The translations under genes were made by a program, and so were the position numbers. From the NCBI GenBank assembly GCA_900074885.1, contig FJUW01000018.1:7748-71747 (forward strand): DNA of 64,000 nucleotides, in the 5' to 3' direction. Each line of letters opens with the position of its first letter. Within the stretch, counting starts at the first letter, position 1. This stretch comes from Rhynchosporium graminicola (lineage: Eukaryota; Ascomycota; Leotiomycetes; Helotiales; Ploettnerulaceae). The notes below the pieces were generated by a model that was not told where the DNA came from, searched no databases, and saw only the letters and a list, made by a program, of their open reading frames with translations. Below, piece after piece: positions 1 through 11,937 of this stretch.

Positions 1-1
1 A

Positions 2-200
2 GCTACCTCCGCGCCTTCCGAAAGATTCTTTAGCTTAGGAGCTTTAATTATAAATAAGCTACGAAATAGGCTTAATAAAGACACTTTCGAGACTATTAGT
101 CTATTAAAGAGCTAGGGTTTTATAATCGATATAGAGGAGAAACACGAGCTAGAGGAGATAGTAAATAACGTAGAGAATTTCTTTAATATAGAGTAGCTAT
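2..200 (+). mobile_element. hAT-family transposase C-terminal remnant, RIP-mutated
   Basis: Reading from base 2 gives the hAT dimerisation region: a serine/proline entry (SAPSERFFS), then NKLRNRLNKDTFE and a leucine-rich segment ending LLKS followed by a TAG where this family normally has tryptophan. The frame then continues (GFIIDIEEKHELEE) to more stops near base 195. The stop in place of Trp (TGG to TAG) and the AT richness are typical of RIP. The 5' part of the element lies outside the window. The AT-rich tract at 230-385, with repeated (T)AATC and TAATCGATT motifs in both orientations, is probably the subterminal region of the same element. Non-functional. Family assignment is fairly secure; element boundaries are not. 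Confidence 0.75.
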
Positions 201-399
201 AGAGAGGAGGAGATATATAAGAAGATATAAGAATATAATAGAATTTTCTCTAATAAATCAAAAGTTAATCGATTAAATTATTAATTAACTATAAATCTAA
301 ATCTAATAAAAGGTAAAAATTAGTTAATCTAATCTAATCTAATCTTAATCGATTTAATCGATTAAAAATCGATTAACTTGATTATTTTTTCGCATACTA

Positions 400-1534
400 G
401 TATTAAGTGTGAGTCAAGGGGTGGTGAGGATGCGTGTAATAGCCGTGTGTATCGATGCCGGATCGTTTTGATTGAGAAAAATTAGCGGCTACGAGTCTGG
501 TACAGGTTTTATGAAAGTAGAATGTGATCTTTCTGAAGATAGGATGTCGTATGTTAAGATTGGTTTATCTAACACCAACGAGACGGACTTCCTATGCAGG
601 TGACGGAGAGTAAACCCAAGTACCAGCACTGTATGTAAAGAGTAACGTAGCCGCAGAAACTTCCTAGGTAGAGCTCTCCAGTCTAGTTGACCTAAGCTCA
701 TGAAACCCACTTAGTAAGAATCGACCTATCGATTCTAACTACTAATTATTTCAAGGGCCTTACTTACACGAAGCGTAAAGTCCCCGTTTTTCGAACCCAA
801 CATTCGGTAGTCAAAACTTGCATGTAGAGTTCGGGGAACCTTCCATCCTATGCTCCAAGTCCTTCTAAATCTTAAATATCGTTCCTATATCTAGAGACAA
901 TGGCTATTATCGACGAATTATTGACATAATCCAACACTAGTAGTATTCGCTCCTGTTTTTCCGAGGTGTTAGCATCGGGTTTCATTAAAAACTGAAACTC
1001 ACTCAGGTAATCAACTAATCAATAATATATGAGAGAAAATTTTTATCCTGATTTATACACCGACTATAAGTTGATATCTTAAATGCGTAACGCAGGATTA
1101 ATACATTGAATAATTAATCGCAGTAAGTTTCAATTTGTTAGTATTTTGAACTTTTGAACCGTTCATATTTCACGTCTGCTCTCTACACTTGATTCTAAAA
1201 TCTTTCTGCAAAGAAACTTCACTCGAAACAGGGACAAAATTTCGTGTAATTCGATCTACTATTAATTGCCTTGTATTATCGTACTTTCTATTGTAGTATC
1301 TCAAGTTGTGCTTCTTGGATAGGCAGGTCCATACTGCAACGCATACGAGTGGATCAAAATTCTATTCACCAACAAACCACTTGGCAGACACCGATCAAAA
1401 GCATTGAATCAATTCCCACATCAATCAATTCCCACATCAATTCTCAAACTCATAACCCCGATTCTCACGCTAGCCTTCTTATCATATAAATCAGAAACCA
1501 AAAGACCCTCTCCAAACCATAGTCACCTACCAAC
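400..1534. other. Intergenic, no gene recognised
   Basis: Normal-to-low GC sequence between the hAT remnant and the broken GFA gene. Reading frames here are short and have no recognisable protein motif. A small hairpin (GAATCGA..CGATTC) lies near 720-740. Bases 1380-1534 become CA-rich, as in a fungal 5' leader. Confidence 0.5.
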
Positions 1535-1960
1535 ATGACCATTCCCCAACCACCACCACCCTCCAAATCCCTAACAGCAATCTGCCACTGCACTTCGATA
1601 ACGCTCACACTCCCCTATCCCAGCAAGCCATTCACAGAATGCCACTGCTCAATCTGTTGACGCTACGGGGCACTCTGGGCTCAATTTCCATCGGATTCCG
1701 TCACTATCACGTGTACCAATGTCACTGACACCAACACGTCCATCACCAATAAGATAGACACTGGAACAGATTTCTACGTCTGGGGCGATAAGGATTTACA
1801 GTTCCATCGGTGTAGGAAGTGTGGATGTATGATGTATTGGATGCCAAGAGAGGGGTGAAGGGAGGAGCATAAGCTTGTAAGTGTTAATATGAGGATGGTG
1901 GAGGAGAAGATTTTGGAGGGGATGAAGCGGGTCGTTGAGGGTGGGCTGAAGAAAGAATAG
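1535..1960 (+). pseudogene. GFA/CENP-V-type zinc-binding protein, two in-frame TGA codons
   Basis: One frame from the ATG at 1535 to the TAG at 1958-1960 (142 codons) reads as a glutathione-dependent formaldehyde-activating (GFA) fold protein. It has the first zinc ligand pair CHC at residues 17-19, the ECHCSIC cluster at 35-41, the WAQFPSDSV strand, and a late CRKCGCMMYW cluster. The length fits the family (about 120-150 residues). The frame is broken twice: TGA at 1658-1660, directly after Cys41 where the family usually has Arg, and TGA at 1856-1858 after PREG. Coding resumes in the same frame after both stops (EEHKLVSVNMRMVEE...). A single C-to-T change (CGA to TGA) would explain each. No splice signals remove them. 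Probably a recent pseudogene. GFA-family proteins are zinc carbon-sulfur lyases or glutathione-binding proteins of varied role. Confidence 0.8.
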
Positions 1961-2292
1961 GATAGTAGTTTGAGCTGGGATTATGAAGGCATGACGTGGA
2001 TCACTAGTACGTGATGTGCTGGAAATGTGAAGTCATGAGGTTAGGGAGAGATTTAAACTGTTCCTCAAATCTTGACGCTGTTTGGTGGATGGTTGGGTTC
2101 GACATCTCAGAGGCTGGTGAAGTGGAAGTCAGTTGCAAGGAGAAGACCCGCTCCGACGGCATATAAAACAGTATTCAATCATTATTCCATGTTATGACAT
2201 CAATCCAAAGCACTCCCATAATCCATATACCCTGTACACAGTATTGCCAACCGCAACGCCATGTTTCAACTCCATTCCCATGACGCACCACC
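1961..2292. other. Intergenic between GFA pseudogene and ctf4-like 3' end
   Basis: 332 bp shared as the 3' flank of two convergent genes. I see no gene or repeat in it. Confidence 0.5.
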
Positions 2293-4915
2293 TCAGTCCT
2301 CCTCCATATCACCTAAAAGCCTCGCTTCACCGACTTCCCTGATCTTCTCACCCAGAACGTGCCTCTCATATCTCTCCGCTACCTTACCAGCGGCTTCGAT
2401 CATCCGACCAGTCCTATCCTTCAATAACGAGACCATCTCCAACGCCCGCATGCCTCTTTCTTCTCCTTCTCTGCACTCTACAGCCATCATTTTCAACAAC
2501 GTCTTATCGATTTCTAGCTCCATTCTCGATAGTGTTGAGCGTTGAGAGTGCGTGCTCTTTGTATTATCAACAAGATCTTTATGCTGAGCCGTCAAGAGAC
2601 TTTTTAGGACGAAGTCTCCCTCCAGCTTTTGCAGCTCGTCAGCTTCATTGAGATCATCCATCTCGTTCTCGTCGTTATCGGGCTTTGATTTCGAGGACAG
2701 TGGGATCTCGAAATCGAATTCGGAAAGCAGGGGCCTGGGGAAATACGGATATTGGTCTCCGCCCTTCAAGATGATGCAGTGGAATTTATTATCTGCAACC
2801 GCGACAGGGAAATATGTTTCTGTTTTGCGCCCTGACGCAAGACGTGATAACAGCTTTGTATCGAGAAGAGGAACCCAGACTGCTTGAGATGGTTCACGCC
2901 AATGGAGAAGTGTTAGAAGTGTTCCGGTCGAGTCATATATACATGGGTCCTTGAACTTGTCAGTACTATCTTCTCTCGAGGAATGAGGAATGAGGATGCA
3001 TACTCCGTTGTCTGAGAAAAACACGCTCTTCAACGTTGCTCGGTCTGGAAGAGCCACAACATCTTCACACTGGCAGGTCTCATCTCGCTTGATATTCTGA
3101 ATGGTATACAGTAATGTCGCATTTCCGTCAGCACCAACAGGCCCATTTCCCAGTGTGAGAACATAATCTCGCCAGCTGGCGCATGTCACTGCAGGGCTGC
3201 TCTTTTGCCGAAAGACTCTGTATGGCACTCCGAATAGTGTGTAGATTCGTATATAGTTTGCCGTTGTCGTAACAGTGACGAACGAATCACTCAAAGATAT
3301 AGCCATTACTTCTTCGCCCTTAGGTAACGGAGTTCGCCAATCCGCACGACTGGTCCATGCCTCATGTGGTCGATAAAAGATTGTTGCTGGTGTATCATCC
3401 TGCGCCGGACAGGAAAAGAGAGTGCCGCTTTCGTTTAGACACGCCTTGTCATAGAGAAAAGTGTCTGTGAAGTGGTAATCGCGGTGAAATTCATGATCAT
3501 AGAACTCAACTGTCACAGTGTGATGGGTATCCTGATCTACTGTCCAGACGAACCCAATGAGGTTGAGACATAAATATTTCCGATTCCCACGCCATGGGGT
3601 GGACCCAGGCTGGAATGATTCGTGGTAACGTGGCTCCCAGTTTTGAGTGCGTCTCTTACTGATCGGACCTGATGCCTCAACCCCGTTTGGTCTCTTACCA
3701 TTTCCATTCAGTCCCAATGCATATCCTGCACCGTCATCATCAACAACAAAATCATCTTCATCGCCCATAATGTCGGAACCAAGAATGTCATCAAGGCTGT
3801 CAGGTGTGCCCCGTCGCACGCCACGATCTGGAATCTCCTTCAGCCCATTTGCGACTGGTCTTCTTGCATTGGCGGAAATTTCAGAGAGGGGGTCATGAAT
3901 GAATGGCGCTGGTTGGAGAGGTAGGCGGACAAGGTTTGCATATTCTTCGGGAACGAAGTCGTTGTAGATGTACACCTCGCCATCAGTATTGGTGAACGAT
4001 AGGAGGTTCTTAGTAGGATGCCATGCAATATCCATAACATTGGAATAGTCGTAGGTCGTAAGGATTTTCTGGGTCTTAGTCTCCCAGAGAACAATCTTCC
4101 TGTCCTTCCCAGCAGATACCAGCATTGCTCCATTTGGAGACCAAGCCAAGGCCGTTATGTCCCCAATATGTCCATTGGCAAAAGATCGTTGGTTTTCCCA
4201 GTCACCGCGAGACATGACCTGGATATCTCTTGTAGCCGTAGGAGTAGCAAAAGCTCTGCCATCGGGATGCCATACGACTTTCGTACACACCTCATCCTCT
4301 GTCTCTGCCAGTCTGATCAAGCCGTCAATCTTCCTAACAAGATCCGGAGTATCGTCGATCAGAGAGTACACGTAGACAATCCCATCTGTACATGACAGCG
4401 CAATGTATTTTCCGCTGGGGTCGAAGGATAAATGTTTGATGGGCTTCGGCTGTTCTCTGAGGGCCATGACTGAACCCGTTTCGGTGATCTTGATAACTTT
4501 GACTACCAATTCGTCGCTCGACACCGCACACCATTGACCATCCGGTGACAGTGTGACATCTCGGATCGGAAGAGAGCATCGTGTAAGATACTTTTCGAAG
4601 GCCATCGTCTCCAAAGAGAACTTGCTTATGTTTCCATCCTCGGAACCAAGCACAAAGAACTCATTCTGCACAGACAATTAGCAGGGACTGCAGAAATTTT
4701 GCCAGCAGGCTTACGGTTGAAGCAACTCCAGTGTTTTGCTCAGGGCAGTCGTCGATATTAGTAGGCTCGCCATCGAATCCAGTCTTGTACACACGCGTTG
4801 TATTGTTGGATCCAACAGTGATCAGTTTCGTGCCGTCTGGAGTATAAGATAGGTATGTTGGTCCTCTCGTATGGGCAGGTCTGCCTCGCATTCGTACTTG
4901 AGTAGTTGTCGCCAT
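2293..4915 (-). CDS. ctf4: Ctf4/Mcl1/SepB (WDHD1) replisome adaptor
   Basis: Two exons on the minus strand: 4715-4915 and 2293-4665, with a 49-nt intron (4666-4714, GTAAGC...CAG) spliced in phase 0 (GVAST|NEFFVL). The protein is 857 residues, as usual for fungal Mcl1/SepB. Residues 1 to about 330 form an N-terminal WD40 propeller (YLSYTPDGTKLITVGSNN; LSPDGQWCAVSSDE; LAWSPNGAMLVSAGKDRKIVLWE). An acidic linker follows (GDEDDFVVDDD, near 375), then the central SepB propeller characteristic of the family (RKYLCLNLIGFVWTV, TVEFYDHEFHRDYHFTD) and a C-terminal helical region with basic/acidic helices. In yeast and animals this trimeric nuclear adaptor links the CMG helicase to DNA polymerase alpha and supports sister-chromatid cohesion. 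It shares a 236-bp divergent promoter with the WD40 gene at 5152. Family identity is firm; exact splice sites are predicted. Confidence 0.92.
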
Positions 4916-4986
4916 CTTGAGCTTGGTAATTTAGTGACAGTCGTATTTCAGGAAGTTGATTAGGACTGAAACTCATTCACGTTGGG

Positions 4987-5009
4987 GCGACGCGATTTGA
5001 TCGCGTCGC
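4987..5009. promoter_or_regulatory. Palindromic ACGCGA element in divergent promoter (MBF/SBF-like)
   Basis: A perfect 10-bp inverted repeat (GCGACGCGAT, 3-bp spacer TTG, ATCGCGTCGC) lies between the divergent starts, 72 bp from the ctf4-like ATG and 143 bp from the WD40 ATG. Each arm carries an ACGCGA core resembling the ACGCGN core bound by fungal MBF/SBF factors, which drive G1/S genes. A replication gene is a plausible target. Binding is inferred from the motif only. Confidence 0.5.
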
Positions 5010-5151
5010 TTAATTCCACTTCCACTGTAACGCGAACCCCTGTCAAGTACGGACATACTTGACCACACCCACGCAAGGCAAGGCAAAGCTGATGAAAGAA
5101 ACATAACCACTATTGAGCACCGCACTTCACAACATTCGGTGATAAAACTAC

Positions 5152-6464
5152 ATGACAATCCATGAAAAAATGTCAGTGTCAGATGATCCGGGTCACTTCT
5201 TTCAGACTGACGCCTCGGAATCTATTCGAGCTCGAAGAGCTGCGAAATCTGGCAATAAATATGGCGATCCTATCGTCCTCCAGTCAAAGATCCTCAGCTG
5301 CGTTCCGGATCCATTCTCTTCTACATCAATTTATATTGCAGAAAGTGCTGGATGTGTTCGTAAGATCAATCTAGAAGTAGGTAAGAGAATGTGTACTGAC
5401 ATGTCCAAAAGCTGACCGCAACATAGACTCGAAAAACAGCCATTGCTTACAAGGGTCCAAAATCTCCTGTCACATCAGTAGCTATTGGTGGCAAAGGAGG
5501 GGCCATCTTATTTGGTGGTTGTTGGGACAAAGATATTTGGAGCTGGGACAGGGAAAGCGGCACCCCAGCAAGAAGATTTAAAGGACATTCGGATTTTGTT
5601 AAAGCAATCATCTGCGTCAGGTTGGGCGGAAAGGATGTAAGTGCAATACAATTGTCTCCCTCAGGTTAAATGGGACTGACTGGAACTTCTCAGATTCTCA
5701 TATCTGGTGGTGCAGACAAGAAAATCTTCGTCTGGGATACGGCAACTGGTGAGCGTCTTCACACCCTCCGTGATAAATCGGATACCATGATGGCCTTGCA
5801 AGATCTTGCAATCGACCCGGAAGAGTCCACAGAATCAGAAATTGTTCTTGTATCCTCGAGTAGTGACCCACATATCCGAAGATGGCGTATCAGTCTTGCT
5901 TCAGCCGAGCAAATTCTGGACTCTGCACCAGAAACCGAAGCCCTCAAGAATCCTGCCAAATCGACAATACTGGAACATGAGACCAGTGTGTATAGGGTGA
6001 GATTTTTTGGCGATGATGAAGATTCGGATCTCTGGACCGCAAGCGCGGATGGAACTGCAAAATGCCTGTCCAGGGCAAAGAATTGGACTACAGAGGAAAC
6101 GTACGAACATGGAGATTACATTCGAGATGTGGTTGTCACGGGCGACTGGGTAGTCACTACAGGACGAGACGAAGACGTAAAGGTCTGGGACAGAGCGACC
6201 GGCAAGCTTTGTCATATTTACGATGGACATTACCAGGAAGTCACGGGATTGCTGCTCCTTGGAGAGAAAAAAGTTGCGAGTGTTAGCATCGATGGCACAA
6301 TCAGAACATGGGGCTTATCCAAGCCGGACCTAGAGAAGGCGAAAATCGAAGTAGAGGCGAGGCAGAAAGTTGTGGTAGAGGAGAAAGCCCAGCCAAAGAA
6401 TGGTCTTCTCACAGCGGAGGAAGAAGCAGAATTGGCCGAGCTCATGGACTTCGATGATGAATGA
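5152..6464 (+). CDS. WD40-repeat protein, function unassigned
   Basis: Three predicted exons: 5152-5376, 5427-5636 and 5694-6464, with introns of 50 and 57 nt, both phase 0 (INLE|TRKTAIAY; LGGKD|ILISGG). The donor GTAGGT at 5377 keeps the frame; the stronger-looking GTAAGA at 5381 does not. The product is 401 residues. WD-type blades are visible: ILFGGCWDKDIWSWD, ILISGGADKKIFVWD, WTASADGTAK, VVTTGRDEDVKVWDRATG and VASVSIDGTIRTWG. The short acidic tail ends in EEEAELAELMDFDDE, a tail I associate with conserved fungal WD proteins. An alternative start is the in-frame ATG at 5170. It is divergent from the ctf4-like gene. I cannot name the orthologue; WD40 proteins are usually scaffolds. Confidence 0.85.
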
Positions 6465-8709
6465 AATCGATCCCGATGAAGAAATGTTGCCTTTCAAGAA
6501 TCAAATAGGTTTGAATGTGTTTGGTGTGCTGCACGATGAGTAGAAATCTAACAATTTGAATATGACAGAACTTGGAGGTCGATGCGATGCTTCAACTTGG
6601 ATCAAACAACACCGTCAGAGGCATCGAGGAAATCCGAATCGTCTGGTCGGCCAGTTCGTAAATAGAACTCCGCACTAGATCTACATCCTGTTAGCATACT
6701 GCTCAACGATTCTTGCATGCATAGCAATCCTTGGCCACGGTGCAACGATTTGCGAGAACTGATTCTTGATATACCAGATACCCAAAGATGGTATGACAAA
6801 ATCAGTATCTCGTTCCATTCTCTTCTGTCTTGGAACAGGAAATCCTCGAGTCCAAATACTGCAATGATCTCGTCAAACCCCGGCGCGTTTCTGACACATT
6901 ATTCGGGCAGTTTGTGGTCAAGCCTCGTCTATCTTTCAACCAACCCACCCCTATATTGTGTGCATTTCTGCGATACAATGGGTGTGATTGGATGTCCCAT
7001 TTCATCATTCCCTTGCCAGCGTCAGAGATGCAGATAGTCGTCGGCCAGAAATTTTTCTGTTTGCTTTATCAAGTATGCTAATGCAGGTTTCCTCTCTAAT
7101 AATATTCCGAGTGGAACTGCTTGGTTTATGCCCGCTCCCGTTGAATCCAGGGGTAACAAGTTTATTTCACCAAACACAATCAGCCATGCTACTCGGCCAT
7201 TCAAGTTTGGAGTCTGGTTGGTTTTTTGGCAACTCGGTGGATATCTCAGCTTGTGAGAGGGTTATTCTTCTTTGCTGAATCAAATACAAAGCAAGGAGTC
7301 CTATTGAAGCTAGAGTAAGCTTCCACCCAACCAAAGCCTGGCTCGAGTTGTCTCATTCTTCCCCCACGTTCTAGTCGGCAGGCTTTGTTTGCACAGACTC
7401 TCAAAACTTTAGAAGAAAGGCGCACGGATTGATAAGAGGTCGAGGTGCAGTCTCTTTATCAATGCCAAATGATGGGATGACTGGTCGTTTTCACAACCAC
7501 CAAAAGACCTTCCTGAGTCTCTGCCCGAGTCAAAGGTCCTTCCGCATCAAACTCAGCATTTGAGCACCGAGAGCGAGGATCGGCCATGGTTCTGCACTCC
7601 ACATGCATATGTTCCTGGCGTCTGGTTCTTGTCAGGAGAGTTGCGCTACAAAGAGAAGGTCCAGGCAAGTCCACTTCCTGACTTGACCTAGACGATTAAG
7701 ATAACGCCAATCAAGATCGCCGCCACAAGATCTACGCCCGGGATTCGAGAAACGGCGGCTTGAATTAAGCTGCATGCAACACAAATACAGAAAGGCGGAA
7801 TTTCCATGTGCCATCCTCTAGGCAAGTGGCCATGCACCTAACCGCTAAGTAGGTTCTTATGGGTACACTAATCTGTACTAAGGACCCGGAAGTCTCCCCA
7901 CTTCAAGAGAAGCGATTTGGAATTTTGATGATTCTACGAGAGTCTCAAGTTTAGTGTAAAACCCTGCCATCACCAAATCATTGATTTCTGATAACTCCGC
8001 ATAGTGTTTCCTCTGAACTTTGAGTGGAAGACGAACTGGTGGTTTGGGCTTTGGAGTTGATATGGGGCAGTGGTTTGCCATAGCTGCTCGCTTCTCGACT
8101 ACGATTGGTCATCCGTCTATACCAAGACTACAAGACTGCACCCCAAAGGCGCTAGCGCACCACTATCTTACCTTAATTACCTTAGTTAACTTAGGTGATT
8201 TATGCCTTTTTACCTACTTACGGTACTGCACTGCTTATCTAGCTCTGCTCTATCATCCGCAGCAGGGTTCGTTCGCGGGCATGCACCTTTCCAGAGTTGA
8301 AATGGCGCTCGTCAACAGTGGCAGCTCGGAAGAGGTGAGATGTGAGAGCTGATCGAGGCGGATGACGGGAAAATCGCTTAGGAAAAGAGTAGGTAGATAG
8401 GTAGGTAGCTAGGTACTGCATTCCGCGTTGTGCTACCTCTTCTCCTACTTTCTCTCCTTATTCTTCCTCTATACTCCCGTCTACTACTGCTCGACTGTTT
8501 TTTTGCTCTCGAAAAGCCTGAATACTTTGCGTCTTTCGTTACTTGTGTCATATGTATTCATCCCTCTGTTTGTCATTTCTAGTCGACCTTCCGAGCCTTA
8601 CTCCGCAAAATATCTCCTCACTCGCGGGCTCGAGTGCTCGAGTCACTGAACCGAACACACTGTTACTGCGAGCGATAGTTAGTATTCGCAGCTATTGAAA
8701 ACAGTAGCA
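6465..8709. other. 2.2-kb gene-poor intergenic region and promoter of the next gene
   Basis: No reading frame with recognisable homology. A 67-codon minus-strand frame at 7878-8081 starts with ATG and looks mildly protein-like, but stands alone. Near 8160-8230 and 8390-8420 there are short CTTA and GGTA-type repeats (TAGGTAGG). Bases 8430-8600 are strongly pyrimidine-rich, as in Pezizomycotina promoters and 5' leaders, and belong to the gene starting at 8710. Confidence 0.5.
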
Positions 8710-11700
8710 ATGTCGGCGCGCGGAATAGACATTGTTTCAGAGAATCTAAGTGGGAAAATCATCGCTCTTGAGGGCGACACCCATATCATCTCAACTCAGC
8801 TCAGGCTTCTTCCTCCCTCCCAGAAAATACTCATCTTGCCGAACGTTGAAGAGAAATATACACCAGAACACAAAAATGACGCATTCAATGCTCGCGTGTT
8901 CATTCGTGACCTGCAGACGGCAGTCACGCAACGCACCGAGACCGCACGTTCATTCCTACAGCTATCCACCCCTACACAACCGAGACTTGTCTTCACTGTC
9001 CATGGCAATGTCAGTGCACGAACCACATGTATCACGAAGATATCACAAAATCTCACAAGTGGAAATGTAGAAGAGGCAGAGTCCATCTTCAATAATCTTG
9101 TGAAAAATGGCATTGCAGGTTTGTCGGAGCCGGAAGAGGAGAGGACAAGAGATGGAGGCCAGACCGAAATCCAGGATTATGCGGGTGATTGCAAGGAAAA
9201 TGAGGAGGCAGTCGATATATCTGAAGAGCCTCGGGATATAGTTGAATCACAAGATCGTGATACTGTAGTGTCAGATCAAGGAGTCACCACTCTGACACAA
9301 CCACCATCTCGCGATACCTACTTGACATATCATACCACGTCTGTGGCACAAGACGTGAACCAATCGATGAAAGTTCGGGGCTTGCATAAGCCAGTACCTG
9401 CATCCCAATTTGGCCCCCCTGCAAGTCAACCCGGGGATCAGATAACCACGACTGTCTTGACGGTACCAAATCGCAAATCGAGGATCTCGGAAAAGCGAGC
9501 AGAATTGAGTTCCAAAGACGCTGAGCATCTTGATCGGCGAATTGGCGGGCTGTTACATCAGGCGGAGAATGAAACAGATATCGATGACGACTTCTACGAG
9601 CCCAAGACTACCTCCTCCAGCAACTACTCTGTAGTATCTGCTCCTCAAACACCATCTGGGTTTTCGTATGGTGAGGCGTGTTTGGTAGACATGCAGTCCA
9701 GTTCTCCTACGAATTCGTTGAGAAAAGCTAAGTCTTTTGACAAGCTCCAGTTAAGCGATTTCCAGTCGCAAGATCTCTTGTTGAGTGCTCATCAGCTCAA
9801 ACGGACGAAATCACATTCTCATTTGAAAGACAGCCCTACTAATACTGTGGGACGTGGCGAGCAGAACACAAGCCGATTTCTTACACATCCAAGGACGACT
9901 TTCATGAAAGGCTTGGAGACAACTATCAAAAAGTCCCCGGCTACTTCTACCAGGTCTTCAAGGCCCTCGGACTCATCCATTGAACCGGTTGGTGTGACGG
10001 ATCATGCTACCTATGTAGAACGAGGGACCGATGTCCACGATCTCTCTTCGGAAAAAATGAAGGAATTACCATTTGTCCCAGTATTCAAGCTGGTAGAAGA
10101 TCTTGTAATTCATTTTACAGGCAGCCAACCCAACGAGATCTTCGAATCTGTTGTGCGCTCATACAAAAGTGGCAATTACCCGGCCATGAATCTACCGCCC
10201 ACAACACCCACATCGTCCGTAATGCCATCTTTCTCAACGTCCCCAAGTGACCAGAACGGTGACGAAACTTTGTTCAGCCCAAGATCCATCTCGGACATGC
10301 AACTTGAAGTTGATCCTGATGCCAGGCCCTCGTCCAACCTCACCAGCAAGACCGAAGACTTCAGATATCATCGCCGGTCGTTTGATCCTTATTCCGACGA
10401 GAGCTACTCACCAGATATCAACCGACAATGGCCGCCTAGGGGTCGTTCGAAGATAGCCAAGAGCTCAGGTTCGAATTCCGGACTTCCAACTCCTCCTGTT
10501 GACACTGAGAGTTCGCTGCTCGACGAGACTAAAGGAACTCCGTTGGAGGATCGCTTCGTTGATTTCTCTCCAATCAATGTCGAAGACCAGATCGGCGTTC
10601 AAAATTCTTTCCGAGAACTTTTGAGCATTCTCTTCCCGCTAAGCGAGAATTACAGACAATACTTATATCCTATCGACGCTGAAGTTGATCGGCTGTGGAA
10701 GCCAGTGTTCAAAAACGGGGAGATTGGACCTGCTGGTATCGAGAACATGAATGTTGACCAGATCATTGCCTTTGGCTGCGAAGATGGGGTCAAAAAAGAC
10801 TACTTTCATAAGATTTCGGGCCAGATTGAAAATATGGGAATAAAGAAGGATGGACTCAGTCGTAGTGGGAAGCTTGATGTTCGGTGAGGTCCAATATCAC
10901 TATACATTGATAATTTGACTAAAACTTGCAGGTATTTGATATCAAACGTCACACAAAGCTACACAACTTCTTCGATCACTCCAGGAGCCCAGAGTCCAAT
11001 CTCCGATCCGCACGTTCTAGCTGCACTCCTTGTTCCTCAAATCGAGGCATACCTCGCAAGCAATTTCAGTACCCGCCTACTTATTCTCCACTTCAGCTCC
11101 GCAAATCTTCCAACCATCCTTGCCCTTCAAAATCTTCTGGGTAAAAATCTATTCAGAATAGCAGGTATTCTCGACACGCTGGCCTCGGACCCTCCGCCCA
11201 TAATTCGTCCGGGTACAGCACTATTATTCCCAAGTCGTCCCAGCACATCTATGTCCTCCAGATCTCGCTTGACTAGTTCGACTTCCCAAACCAGAAAATC
11301 AAAAAGCTCGTTCGCAAAAGCAGATTACCTCCTCCCAAGCACCGCTACCGATGCCGAAATCTCAACCTTTCTCTCAGGGATGTGGAAAATACTGATGGAG
11401 AAATCACCATTCTACACACCCGAACCAGAACCCAAACCAATCGTCATGGAGATGCCGATCCCACCTACACCGTCTTCAGCTATACCACGAGATTGTGATT
11501 CAGGACGCTCGCTCACACCACGTGTGCCCAGAGTCTCTTTCCTTGCAGGAGAGAACAGTACTCTCGCGTCGGGCTCAGCACGCCGTGCTTCCTACGCCTC
11601 GTCCGTAACGAGCCTACTCAACAAGAGTCCTGGCACCGGATCAGGAGCCGGGGCCGGACCTAGCAACACGCTTACTAGGTCCGGCTCAACGAGTACACCG

Positions 11701-11937
11701 CCCCGACAGAAATACCCAGAGTCTGTCACGAGCACCAAAACGAGTGCAAGTGACAGGGAACGGAAGAAAGGCGATAAAGAGTGGGAGAACTTCTACATAG
11801 AAGACGATGATAGTGATGATGATGCGTATGATAAGATGATTCTGGGCAGGGGCATGCAGAAGATCACGCCAGAGGTGAAGAAGCCGGGCCAGAAGGCCAA
11901 TACAAAGAAAGCGCTGAAGTGGTTGGGTTTGGCTTGA
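8710..11937 (+). CDS. Large conserved-looking fungal protein of unknown function
   Basis: Two exons, 8710-10883 and 10932-11937, joined across a 48-nt intron (GTGAGG...TTGCAG) in phase 2 (LDV|RYLISNV). The product is 1059 residues. The first true ATG in frame is at 8710; the frame is open a few codons further upstream but without ATG. The N-terminus (residues about 1-140) and the segment around the splice (about 630-820, including FRELLSILFPLSENYRQYLYP and VPQIEAYLASNFSTRLLILHF) look folded. The middle (about 150-620) and the C-terminal third are Ser/Thr/Pro-rich and probably disordered. The tail is acidic then basic (YIEDDDSDDDAYDKM ... KKALKWLGLA). No transmembrane segment or signal peptide is seen. 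I do not recognise a named domain; similar proteins are often left as hypothetical or 'mucin-like' because of the Ser/Thr bias. Confidence 0.8.

Noticed and set aside
489..710. 73-codon minus-strand open frame
   Set aside because: No recognisable motif and no promoter context or partner exon; consistent with chance.
1658..1660. TGA in the GFA gene read as selenocysteine
   Set aside because: Fungi of this group are not known to use selenocysteine, and a second TGA occurs outside any ligand cluster.
7878..8081. 67-codon minus-strand frame with ATG and mildly protein-like text
   Set aside because: Short, isolated, no homology recognised; not strong enough to list as a gene.
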